Origin: Gammaproteobacteria bacterium
Lineage (GTDB): Bacteria > Pseudomonadota > Gammaproteobacteria > GRL18
NCBI GenBank assembly: GCA_013139395.1
Contig: WTAX01000522.1
Span: forward strand, 1 to 14,919
DNA: 14,919 nt
Reading direction: 5' to 3'
Of this stretch, positions 6,575 through 13,741 are shown piece by piece (the stretch's first letter is position 1; each line of letters opens with the position of its first letter). Made by a program: the position numbers and the translations under genes. The notes beneath the pieces are model-generated. The model was not told where the DNA came from. It saw only the letters and a list, made by a program, of their open reading frames with translations, and did not search any database.

Positions 6575-8470
6575 ATGAAATACCAGGAAACATATGAGCA
6601 TTCAATGAACGATCCTCAGGATTTTTGGGCAAAGGCAGCCGCTGAGATTGATTGGCAGCGTCCCTGGGACAAAGTACTGGATGACAGCAAGGCTCCTTTC
6701 TATCAATGGTTTTCCGGCGGCAAACTCAATACCTGCTACAACTCACTGGATCGACATGTCAATAATGGTCGTGCTGAGCAAACCGCCCTGATTTATGATA
6801 GTCCCGTCACTTCATCAAAGCAGACCTTTAGTTTCCGTGAATTACGTGATCAGGTTGCGGTACTGGCAGGTGCTCTGAGCAATATGGGAGTCAGCAAGGG
6901 TGACCGTGTGGTCATTTATATGCCGATGATTCCTGAAACCGTTATGGCCATGCTGGCCTGTGCCCGAATCGGAGCCATCCATTCTGTGGTATTTGGCGGT
7001 TTTGCGGCCGATCAACTGGCAGAGCGAATTGATGATGCTAAGCCTAAAGTCATTTTATCTGCATCCTGTGGTATTGAAGTTAACAAGGTGATCCTCTACA
7101 AACCGTTATTAGATTCAGCCATTGAAAAATCCACCTATAAGCCTGAGCATTGTTTGCTGCTGCAGCGACCACAAGCACAGGCTGATATGATTGACGGACG
7201 TGATATTGACTGGCAGCAAGCCTGCACTCAGGCACAGCCCGTAGATTGCGTCACCGTGGCGGCGACTGATCCGCTTTATATCCTCTATACTTCCGGGACA
7301 ACCGGTAAACCAAAGGGTGTTGTTCGAGACAATGGCGGCCATGCTGTTGCTATGCTGTGGAGTATTCGTCATGTTTATAATATGAAGCCCGGAGATATTT
7401 TCTGGGCTGCATCTGATGTGGGCTGGGTGGTCGGTCATTCCTATATTGTTTATGCCCCATTGCTTAATGCTAATACCACTATTCTTTATGAAGGCAAGCC
7501 CGTTGGTACACCTGATCCCGGTGCTTTCTGGCGAGTCATTGAAGAACATAAGGTGAATGCTTTATTCACTGCACCTACAGCGTTCAGGGCAATAAAAAAA
7601 GAAGATCCGCATGGTAACTATCTTGAAAAATATGATTTAAGTCACTTCCGTACTCTGTTTCTGGCAGGAGAACGTTGTGATCCTGATACTCTGAACTGGG
7701 CTGAAGATCTGCTTAAAGTCCCTGTTATCGATCATTGGTGGCAGACTGAAACCGGCTGGGCAATTGCGGCAGATTGCCTGGGAATTGAGCAGCTGCCCAT
7801 CAAACCCGGCTCACCCACTAAAGCGGTACCGGGTTATGATGTACAGGTATTGGATGAACAGGGTAATAATGTCGCTGAAGGTGACATAGGCAATATCGTG
7901 ATTAAACTGCCCATGCCCCCCGGTTGTCTGACAACCCTGTGGAATAATGACGCGCATTTTATCGATTCTTATCTGAGTCGTTATCCTGGATATTATTTAA
8001 CCGGAGATGCCGGTTATGCTGACTCCGATGATTATTTATGGATCATGAGCCGTATCGATGATGTCATTAATGTTGCCGGACATCGATTGTCTACCGGAGC
8101 ATTTGAAGAAGTATTAGCCAGCCATCCTGATGTAGCCGAATGTGCTGTTATCGGTGTAGCGGATAAACTTAAGGGTGAATTACCACTGGGCTTAGCAGTA
8201 CTTAAAGCTGATGTCACACGTGACAGTTCAGATATTGTCCCTGAATTGATTGCACTGGTACGTGAAAAAATAGGTCCCGTGGCAGCATTTAAACAAGCAA
8301 TCATTATTGAGCGTTTACCTAAAACACGTTCTGGTAAAATCTTACGCGGCACCATGCGCAGTATTGCTGATGCAAAAGATTATAAAATGCCTGCCACTAT
8401 TGATGATCCTGCTATTCTGGATGAGATTGCTGAGACATTAAAAACCATTGGTTATGCTAAAACTGAGTAG
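6575..8470 (+). CDS. prpE: Propionyl-CoA synthetase (propionate--CoA ligase)
   Basis: This 631-residue adenylate-forming enzyme converts propionate, ATP and CoA to propionyl-CoA, AMP and pyrophosphate in the cytoplasm, the entry step to the 2-methylcitrate cycle. The N-terminal acetyl-CoA-synthetase-type domain starts near DFWAKAAAEIDW (17-28). The AMP-binding motif YTSGTTGKPKG is at 238-248, followed by VVRDNGGH (249-256), which is characteristic of PrpE rather than Acs. WWQTETGW (388-395) is the A5-type motif. The C-terminal LPKTRSGKILRG (581-592) holds K588, the lysine that contacts the adenylate and is acetylated in relatives. Length is normal for PrpE (about 630). The Shine-Dalgarno AGGAG lies 6 nt before the ATG. 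It stands apart from prpBC, about 3.6 kb away across an oppositely oriented chemosensory block. Acetate may be a secondary substrate. Confidence 0.93.
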   Translation: MKYQETYEHSMNDPQDFWAKAAAEIDWQRPWDKVLDDSKAPFYQWFSGGKLNTCYNSLDRHVNNGRAEQTALIYDSPVTSSKQTFSFRELRDQVAVLAGALSNMGVSKGDRVVIYMPMIPETVMAMLACARIGAIHSVVFGGFAADQLAERIDDAKPKVILSASCGIEVNKVILYKPLLDSAIEKSTYKPEHCLLLQRPQAQADMIDGRDIDWQQACTQAQPVDCVTVAATDPLYILYTSGTTGKPKGVVRDNGGHAVAMLWSIRHVYNMKPGDIFWAASDVGWVVGHSYIVYAPLLNANTTILYEGKPVGTPDPGAFWRVIEEHKVNALFTAPTAFRAIKKEDPHGNYLEKYDLSHFRTLFLAGERCDPDTLNWAEDLLKVPVIDHWWQTETGWAIAADCLGIEQLPIKPGSPTKAVPGYDVQVLDEQGNNVAEGDIGNIVIKLPMPPGCLTTLWNNDAHFIDSYLSRYPGYYLTGDAGYADSDDYLWIMSRIDDVINVAGHRLSTGAFEEVLASHPDVAECAVIGVADKLKGELPLGLAVLKADVTRDSSDIVPELIALVREKIGPVAAFKQAIIIERLPKTRSGKILRGTMRSIADAKDYKMPATIDDPAILDEIAETLKTIGYAKTE

Positions 8471-8485
8471 TTACTCTATCAATGC

Positions 8486-8522
8486 TCCACCTCTGTGCAA
8501 AATTATATACACGAGAGGTGGA
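8486..8522. terminator. Hairpin between convergent prpE and ion-channel genes
   Basis: A 9-bp perfect stem (8486-8494 with 8514-8522, core CCACCTCT/AGAGGTGG) extends by three further pairs after a one-base bulge. It begins 16 bases past the prpE stop. No T-run follows on either strand, so it is not a canonical intrinsic terminator. Its place between convergent genes suggests a role in 3'-end formation or transcript stability. Confidence 0.45.
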
Positions 8523-8551
8523 TAATAGACCTGGAAAGTATTTACAATACC

Positions 8552-9079
8552 TTATGTGTCTATTGAATTCTTCATCTTAGGACAGGGCTTTTCTTTCTTT
8601 ACTTCCTTCAAACATTCAACATGCTCTATGAGTGCATCTGTTGTCTCTTTAAGAAGTTCCAGTTCTTCTATGGACAAATCATCAAGTTGTTCAAGATTGT
8701 ATTCAATGGTATCTATAATTTGTTTTGATGGGCGCTGTAAAGGGCGCATAAAATAAGAAGTGATGGTTGCAACAATTGCACCGAAGAAAAGCATAGAGCC
8801 GAGTACAATCCATATAGCACCAATGAATGCAGATATTCCTGTTACTGGCATATCTGCAATACCAGCAGTGGAAAATGCCGCTATACCCCAATATAATGCT
8901 CTGCCATATGAAGTTATCGTTGTACCTTCTGCTCCTTGTTCTCCAAAATATAAGCCGGCAGCAAATAGCATCCATAAGGTTATTAATAAAAATGTTAATT
9001 TTATTATCGGGGTGTGTGCAAAAACATCAAGGATAAATCTTCTGCTTCGACTTGATAAGTTTTTTTTCTTTTGTATCAT
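8552..9079 (-). CDS. Two-TM pore-loop ion channel-like protein with C-terminal coiled coil
   Basis: The 175-residue protein has the layout TM1 (about 26-45), a pore helix and loop (58-76), TM2 (83-108), then a charged helical tail (about 120-160) likely to form a coiled coil. This matches the Ion_trans_2 / KcsA-like family. The position of the selectivity filter reads STAGIAD (70-76) instead of the potassium signature TVGYGD, so potassium selectivity is doubtful. The tail contains no RCK or cyclic-nucleotide domain. The start is set at ATG 9077-9079, which has GGGGAAG about 7 nt upstream. An in-frame TTG eight codons earlier has no Shine-Dalgarno. It lies 92 bp downstream of cheW on the same strand and may be cotranscribed with it. 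The function in chemosensing is unknown. Confidence 0.7.
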   Translation of the reverse strand: MIQKKKNLSSRSRRFILDVFAHTPIIKLTFLLITLWMLFAAGLYFGEQGAEGTTITSYGRALYWGIAAFSTAGIADMPVTGISAFIGAIWIVLGSMLFFGAIVATITSYFMRPLQRPSKQIIDTIEYNLEQLDDLSIEELELLKETTDALIEHVECLKEVKKEKPCPKMKNSIDT

Positions 9080-9163
9080 TTCTGATCTTCCCCGCCATAT
9101 CAATTTATACTCTAAATTGATCCGTTATTTGGAAATTAAAGATATTAATCGCAGTTATTAATC

Positions 9164-9175
9164 ATAACTATTCAG
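9164..9175 (+). repeat. Possible solitary end of the family A element
   Basis: ATAACTATTCAG matches 11 of 12 bases of the family A terminal repeat. It spans the TGA stop codon of cheW (9172-9174, read on the minus strand). No partner repeat and no internal family A sequence is found nearby, so a chance match cannot be excluded. Confidence 0.25.
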
Positions 9176-9696
9176 CGTTCTTCTGATTCAGAGTTCTTAT
9201 GTATATCACTGACAAGCGCGACTTCTTCGGCAGAAAGTACCTGGCCAATATCAAGTATAATAGTAAAACCATCCTCGGTTTTAGCCATTCCTTTTATAAA
9301 GTCAGTATGTATATTCGCTCCCAGAGCAGGAGCAGGCTCAATCTCTTCATCAGGTATTTGCATCACTTGCAGAACTTTATCCACCACAATCCCCATGACC
9401 ACTGAGTTATCTTCAACCTCAATTTCCATAATAATAATACAGGTGCGTTTATCAGAGCCACTGCTTTTCAGAGAAAACTTAGATGCCAGATTAATAACAG
9501 GCACCACATTGCCTCGTAAGTTAATAACACCCTCAATGAAATCAGGCACCATTGGCATTTTTGTTAATTTACCATAGCGGATAATTTCACGAATGTTAGT
9601 CACAGGAACTGCCAGTTCTTCACCAGACAGATCAAAGGTTAAATGTTGATCCTGCTCAGTCACAGCTAACTCATTAATAATTTCTTCAAGTGACAT
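9172..9696 (-). CDS. cheW: Chemotaxis adaptor protein CheW
   Basis: This 174-residue protein is a single CheW domain (about residues 15-155), the SH3-like adaptor that couples the CheA kinase to receptor tips. Typical features are LTFDLSGEELAVPVTNIREI (19-38), the MPMVPDFIEGVINLRGNVVPVINLA core (47-71), VVDKVLQVMQIP (103-114) and the FIKGMAKTEDGFTIILDIGQVL end (132-153). The ATG is preceded by AGAGGA. It lies 110 bp downstream of the mcp gene on the same strand, separated by a strong hairpin. No cheA, cheR, cheB or cheY is present, so it probably feeds a kinase encoded elsewhere and may be dedicated to the neighbouring receptor. The terminal NSESEER tail is beyond the domain. Confidence 0.93.
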   Translation of the reverse strand: MSLEEIINELAVTEQDQHLTFDLSGEELAVPVTNIREIIRYGKLTKMPMVPDFIEGVINLRGNVVPVINLASKFSLKSSGSDKRTCIIIMEIEVEDNSVVMGIVVDKVLQVMQIPDEEIEPAPALGANIHTDFIKGMAKTEDGFTIILDIGQVLSAEEVALVSDIHKNSESEER

Positions 9697-9746
9697 TTGA
9701 GTTTCCTCTCATCCACATTAAGTCATAGATAAATTCTTTGTTCCAA

Positions 9747-9777
9747 CTCATTATCTGAACATTATCCAGATAATGAG
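9747..9777. other. Perfect 11-bp intercistronic hairpin between mcp and cheW
   Basis: CTCATTATCTG (9747-9757) and CAGATAATGAG (9767-9777) form a perfect 11-bp stem with a 9-nt loop, 30 bases past the mcp stop. On the transcribed minus strand the stem is followed by GTTGG rather than a T-run. Full Rho-independent termination is therefore unlikely. Partial attenuation or protection of the upstream mcp transcript from 3' decay is the likely effect. Confidence 0.5.
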
Positions 9778-9806
9778 ACAGAGTGAATAACACACAATAA
9801 ATTCAT

Positions 9807-11840
9807 CTAGAAACGTTCAAAATCATCTGGAATTTCAGAACTTTCCTGAGGACTCCTCACATCATTTGATGCTTTAGATTGTCTCACTTGAGGAATTGGT
9901 CGATTTGCTCTTCCTTGACCCATGAGCGGTTGATTTTGTGTTCTCGTACTAGAGACATCTGAATCATCAATGGTGAAAAAACTCATCATATCTTCTAAAG
10001 ACATGGCTTGTGAATTCATTTCTTCAGCTGTGGAAGCGAGTTCTTCTGATAATGCTGCATTATTTTGAGTAACAATATCCAGTTGATTCATGGCACCATT
10101 AATCTCATTAATACCAGTAGCCTGCTCATCACTTGATGCACTGATCTCTTGAACCAGATCGGCAGTTTTTTGAATAGTAGGCACCATCTCTTCAAGCATT
10201 TGTCCTGCTTTAACGGAAATTCCAACACTGCTTTTAGCGAGAGCACTAATTTCGTTAGCTGCAGATTCACTATTACCCGCCAGTTTTCTTACCTCAGCGG
10301 CAACAACAGCAAAACCTCTGCCATGCTCACCTGCACGTGCCGCTTCAATGGCTGCATTGAGAGCCAGAATCTTGGTCTCATAGGCAATATCTTCAATAAT
10401 ATTAATTTTATCAGCAATATCTTTCATGGCAGAAACTGTTTGCACGACTGCTTGCCCGCCTTCTTGTGCCTGCTGTGATGCAGACTCAGCCATTTTTTCA
10501 GTTTGCTTAGCATTGTCTGCATTTTGATTGACGTTGGCACTCATCTCCTCTAATGCACTGGAGGTTTCCTCTACGCTGGCAGCTTGCTCAGAAGCTCCAC
10601 TAGAAAGAGTCTGAATACTTTCACTCAATTGAGTGGAGCCTTGTGAAACATTACTGGTTGCTGTTAATACACCTGAGACAACTTCTCTTAAATTGGTTAC
10701 CATGGAACCAAGGCTGTTAATAAGCTGTCCCGTTTCGTCTTTTTGATCCACCTTAAGCATCTGAGTCAAATCACCCTTGGAGACCGTATTAGCAAAACTA
10801 ACAGCCTGTAATATGGGTTTAGAAATAGCACGAGCAAGGAAAACGGCAATGATAATACCCAATATGATGGCAACGATTGATAATGTCAGCACTATTTGAC
10901 GTGTCTGAATGCCATTCTCCACCATTTGATCTTCGCTCAAAATATTTTCAGCAGTGACCTCATTCACTTTATGAAAAATACTGATCAGCTCATTTAATAA
11001 CGGTTGAGTGGTTTGACTAAATACCTGATTGGCTTTTGCTTTACCTTCCAGATTAGTCAGAGCTCTTTGCTGCATTTCTGTTAATAGTTTACGCACTTCT
11101 TTGAGTGTTGGCGCTACATTATCCTGATAGACTTCTATAGCAGAATCATAATCACCTGCTGCGAGTGCCTCGTCTATTTCATGACCCGCCTGATGTAGTT
11201 TGTTATGGTGAGGTTCAAGGCTGTCAAAAAGTTGGGCGAATTCTGGATAGGCTGTTTTCAGATCAGCCCCCTCTGGACCATACATAAACTTACCCAGATT
11301 ACATTTTTTAGGATCAAGTTGTAATCCAAGATGATCCTGGCGGGTTAAGATAGCATTTTGAGCTTGACCAGCCCAGGTTAAATGGTCGGCTTCCAGCTTA
11401 GCCAGAATTATTGGTAACTGGCTATCAGCTTGTTGGTAGAGTTGTTTGATTTTATCTGCTGATTCATGCAGATGACGATGGGGTTCTTCCAGAGAAGCCA
11501 AAAAGGGTTTGAGTTCAGGAACCAGAAATTCTGCCTGTTTTCGGCCATCACCGAAATACCATTTCCCCAATTTACATTGAGTATGATCTAGCTGTATCTG
11601 CAGTTCATTAATACTATCGTCATTGAGAAACTGACTCAGCTTATTGACCCAGTTTAGATGATCAATTTCCCGTTGTAGAATATTGCCCCGGAGTTTATTA
11701 CCATCAATAACTTCTTTACCATCATTGATCATATTATCGATATTAATATACGACCAACTACTGATCACAATCAAGATAGATAGAACAACGCTGAAGCCAA
11801 GAAGGATTTTGCTAAAAATCTTTAAATTTTTCCAGAACAT
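9807..11840 (-). CDS. Methyl-accepting chemotaxis protein with tandem periplasmic CZB-like motifs
   Basis: The 677-residue transmembrane receptor has TM1 at about 11-33, a periplasmic region 34-313, TM2 at about 315-336, a HAMP domain 337-390 and a signalling domain to about 620. The conserved tip is [20 protein letters not shown] (485-504) followed by [13 protein letters not shown]. The periplasmic part holds two copies of a CZB-type zinc-binding pattern. The first is H61 (DHLNW), C89 (CKLGKW) and H121/H125; the second is H153 (DHLTW), C180 (CNLGKF) and H212/H216. CZB domains elsewhere bind zinc and sense redox state or hypochlorous acid. A flexible tail of about 50 residues ends in DFERF, which fits the CheR/CheB docking pattern. 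The start is ATG 11838-11840 with GAGGA 8 nt upstream; the in-frame TTG 24 bases earlier is not needed. It is the first gene of the mcp-cheW-channel block. Confidence 0.93.
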   Translation of the reverse strand: MFWKNLKIFSKILLGFSVVLSILIVISSWSYINIDNMINDGKEVIDGNKLRGNILQREIDHLNWVNKLSQFLNDDSINELQIQLDHTQCKLGKWYFGDGRKQAEFLVPELKPFLASLEEPHRHLHESADKIKQLYQQADSQLPIILAKLEADHLTWAGQAQNAILTRQDHLGLQLDPKKCNLGKFMYGPEGADLKTAYPEFAQLFDSLEPHHNKLHQAGHEIDEALAAGDYDSAIEVYQDNVAPTLKEVRKLLTEMQQRALTNLEGKAKANQVFSQTTQPLLNELISIFHKVNEVTAENILSEDQMVENGIQTRQIVLTLSIVAIILGIIIAVFLARAISKPILQAVSFANTVSKGDLTQMLKVDQKDETGQLINSLGSMVTNLREVVSGVLTATSNVSQGSTQLSESIQTLSSGASEQAASVEETSSALEEMSANVNQNADNAKQTEKMAESASQQAQEGGQAVVQTVSAMKDIADKINIIEDIAYETKILALNAAIEAARAGEHGRGFAVVAAEVRKLAGNSESAANEISALAKSSVGISVKAGQMLEEMVPTIQKTADLVQEISASSDEQATGINEINGAMNQLDIVTQNNAALSEELASTAEEMNSQAMSLEDMMSFFTIDDSDVSSTRTQNQPLMGQGRANRPIPQVRQSKASNDVRSPQESSEIPDDFERF

Positions 11841-11905
11841 AATTGTTTTCCTCAATATGAGCAATATAATTGTTTTTACTCATGAATTTAGCTCTATATT
11901 AAATA

Positions 11906-11954
11906 TTTATTGATATTAATTTATTTTCTTATTAATGCTATTGATGCAAATCAA
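11906..11954 (-). promoter_or_regulatory. Putative class II FNR-dependent mcp promoter
   Basis: TTGATTTGCATCAA (minus strand, 11941-11954) matches the FNR consensus TTGATnnnnATCAA at all ten specified bases. Exactly 22 nt further is a TAATAT -10 (11913-11918). This centres the box at -41.5 from a start near 11906, the activating class II position. The leader to the mcp ATG would be about 65 nt. Activation by FNR under low oxygen is inferred; an ANR or CRP/FNR relative could also use the site. Confidence 0.62.
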
Positions 11955-11980
11955 TATTTTGAAAATAAGGTAAGATATTA

Positions 11981-11995
11981 GTAACTATTCAGTGT
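11981..11995 (+). repeat. Partial end of the family A element
   Basis: GTAACTATTCAGTGT is identical over 15 bases to the inward-read right end of the 2342-2503 element, and looser A/T similarity follows. No opposite-facing partner lies within the region up to the GntR gene. It is probably a decayed or solo end of the same family. Confidence 0.5.
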
Positions 11996-12042
11996 GTATT
12001 TCTAAATAATACTTTTTAAGCTTAGTTGTTCCAGCCCCACAT

Positions 12043-12112
12043 TGTCGACACATACTGTTGACATATAGAATATTTCTGATATATTTGGTTAAACAACGGA
12101 ATATTGTCGACA
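12043..12112. promoter_or_regulatory. GntR-prpBC promoter with three TGTYGACA operator-like sites
   Basis: Perfect 8-bp palindromes TGTCGACA occur at 12043-12050 and 12105-12112, both preceded by AT, and a near copy TGTTGACA lies at 12056-12063. The middle copy contains the -35 hexamer TTGACA (12058-12063), which pairs with a TATATT -10 (12080-12085) over a 16-nt spacer. Transcription would begin near 12092, so the third site lies just downstream of the start. Such palindromes are typical GntR-family operators. Autoregulation by the adjacent regulator, relieved by a pathway intermediate such as 2-methylcitrate or 2-methylisocitrate, is inferred. Confidence 0.6.
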
Positions 12113-12124
12113 TATTAAAATAAA

Positions 12125-12790
12125 ATGACTAATAATAAAACAACCATTGCTGATCGGGTTTTTGACACTCTCTGTACTGCCATTGTCGAGGGAGAGATAG
12201 CGGCCGGCAGTAAAATCAGTGAACCTGAACTGGCCAAACGTCTTGAAGTGAGCCGTGCGTCTTTACGTGAGGCGATTGGTCGTCTTGAGGCGTGCAGCTT
12301 AGTCACCCGCAAAGCCAATATCGGCGCCCGTGTTGTTTCTCTGAGCAAGGAAAAGTTACTGGAAATCTATCATGTCCGGGAGGCACTCGAAGGGATGGCT
12401 GCCCGTCTGGCTGCACAAAATATTACAGCGGAAGAAATCACGCAATTACAACAGCTATTAAAACGTCATACTGATGAGGTCAATCAGGCAGATGGCGCCA
12501 GTTATTTTCAACGCTCCGGTGATCTGGATTTTCACTACCATATTGTACAAAGCAGTCATAATGAACGCTTAATCAGTTTGCTGTGTAACGATCTTTATCA
12601 CCTTATGCGCATGTATCGTTATCAATTTGGGCGTGTTAGTCAGCGTGCTTTTCCAGCGTTAGACGAACATAGCTATGTGGTTTCTGCTATCGCAGACGGG
12701 GATGGTGAAATGGCCGAATTACTTATGCGTAATCATATTCGCCGCTCACGACGTAATATTGAACAAATGATGGCAACCGATCAGGAATAA
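12125..12790 (+). CDS. GntR (FadR subfamily) regulator of the propionate operon
   Basis: The 221-residue regulator has an N-terminal winged helix-turn-helix (about 6-75) containing ISEPELAKRLEVSRASLREAI in its recognition region. A C-terminal FCD ligand-binding domain follows (about 80-215). FCD metal-site candidates D135, H139, H182 and H204 are present with the usual spacing (DxxxH in DFHYH, then EH and NH). Its stop is three bases before the prpB start, so it is the first gene of the operon and almost certainly its regulator, the role filled by GntR-type propionate regulators in several gammaproteobacteria. The ATG has no recognisable Shine-Dalgarno and is preceded by an A/T-rich leader. 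The ligand is unknown; a methylcitrate-cycle intermediate is likely. Confidence 0.9.
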   Translation: MTNNKTTIADRVFDTLCTAIVEGEIAAGSKISEPELAKRLEVSRASLREAIGRLEACSLVTRKANIGARVVSLSKEKLLEIYHVREALEGMAARLAAQNITAEEITQLQQLLKRHTDEVNQADGASYFQRSGDLDFHYHIVQSSHNERLISLLCNDLYHLMRMYRYQFGRVSQRAFPALDEHSYVVSAIADGDGEMAELLMRNHIRRSRRNIEQMMATDQE

Positions 12791-12793
12791 AGA

Positions 12794-13681
12794 ATGACAG
12801 ACAGATTAACACCCGGTGCACGTTTTCGTACTGCGCTGCAACAAGAACAACCACTGCAGATCATGGGTACTATCAATGCCTACACCGCAATGATGGCAGA
12901 ACAAACCGGTTATCGTGCACTCTATCTTTCCGGTGCTGGTGTCGCCAATGCCTCTTATGGCTTGCCTGATTTGGGTATGACTTCACTTAATGATGTGTTG
13001 ATTGATGTACGCCGTATTACCGGAGCAACCGACTTACCTTTATTAGTAGATGCAGATACCGGCTGGGGTAACGCATTTAATATCAGCCGAATGGTTAAAG
13101 AAATGATCCGCGCAGGTGCTGCAGGTGTTCATATAGAAGATCAGGTTCAATCAAAACGCTGTGGTCACCGCCCGGGCAAAGCCATTGTTTCGCAAGCAGA
13201 AATGGTGGATCGTATCAAAGCTGCCGTTGATGCACGAAGTGATGATTTTGTGATTATGGCACGTACCGATGCATTGGCCGTTGCAGGTATGTCGGCAGCC
13301 ATTGATTGTGCCCTGGCGTGCGTTGAAGCCGGGGCAGATATGGTCTTTCCTGAAGCAATTAATGATTTATCTCAATATCGACAATTTACGACTGCTGTTA
13401 ACGCACCTATTTTAGCCAATATCACTGAATTTGGAGCGACCCCGATGTTTACCACTAATGAACTGGGAGCAGCGGGAGTTGCTATGGTACTTTATCCATT
13501 ATCCGCTTTTCGTGCCATGAACGCTGCAGCCCTGAATGTCTATCAGACGACCCGTCAGCAGGGTACACAACAAGCAGCGATTGACAGCATGCAAAGTCGA
13601 GCTGATTTATATGAGTTTCTGGGTTATCACGACTATGAGCAGAAGTTAGATCAATTATTTACCGAGGGTAAAAGCCTTTAG
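12794..13681 (+). CDS. prpB: 2-methylisocitrate lyase
   Basis: This 295-residue member of the isocitrate lyase/PEP mutase superfamily cleaves 2-methylisocitrate to pyruvate and succinate, the last step of the 2-methylcitrate cycle. The Mg-binding VDADTGWG segment (85-92, with D86 and D88) and the active-site loop KRCGHRPGK (121-129) are intact. C123 lies at the position of the catalytic cysteine of the E. coli enzyme. [18 protein letters not shown] (44-61) is also typical of PrpB. Length is normal (about 295). AGGA lies about 7 nt upstream of the ATG, overlapping the end of the GntR gene. It is flanked by prpC in the expected order. Confidence 0.95.
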   Translation: MTDRLTPGARFRTALQQEQPLQIMGTINAYTAMMAEQTGYRALYLSGAGVANASYGLPDLGMTSLNDVLIDVRRITGATDLPLLVDADTGWGNAFNISRMVKEMIRAGAAGVHIEDQVQSKRCGHRPGKAIVSQAEMVDRIKAAVDARSDDFVIMARTDALAVAGMSAAIDCALACVEAGADMVFPEAINDLSQYRQFTTAVNAPILANITEFGATPMFTTNELGAAGVAMVLYPLSAFRAMNAAALNVYQTTRQQGTQQAAIDSMQSRADLYEFLGYHDYEQKLDQLFTEGKSL

Positions 13682-13711
13682 CCTGAAATAAAGCCCTTAG
13701 CCTAAATTAAA
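13677..13711 (+). repeat. Imperfect tandem repeat between prpB and prpC
   Basis: Two adjacent units beginning TTAGCCT (TTAGCCTGAAATAAA, then TTAGCCTAAATTAAA, about 19 bases apart) straddle the prpB stop codon. They are followed by a weakly self-complementary stretch ending GGTTTAAGGC. This may be a slippage duplication or a minor stem-loop; no function can be assigned. Confidence 0.35.
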
Positions 13712-13741
13712 AAGGTTTAAGGCATCAAGAGGGAGAAGAAT

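Larger units (their letters stand above)
11841..12124. other. Divergent mcp/GntR control region
   Basis: This 284-bp AT-rich region between the divergent genes holds the FNR-type mcp promoter on its left, a family A repeat end in the middle (11981-11995) and the GntR-prp promoter with its operators on the right. I see no small gene or RNA in it. Confidence 0.6.

Noticed and set aside
7115..7549. 144-codon minus-strand frame antisense to prpE
   Set aside because: It lies wholly inside the well-supported prpE gene and is a shadow frame.
8760..9161. 133-codon plus-strand frame antisense to the channel gene
   Set aside because: The opposite frame encodes a coherent two-TM pore-loop protein with a good Shine-Dalgarno; this frame has neither.
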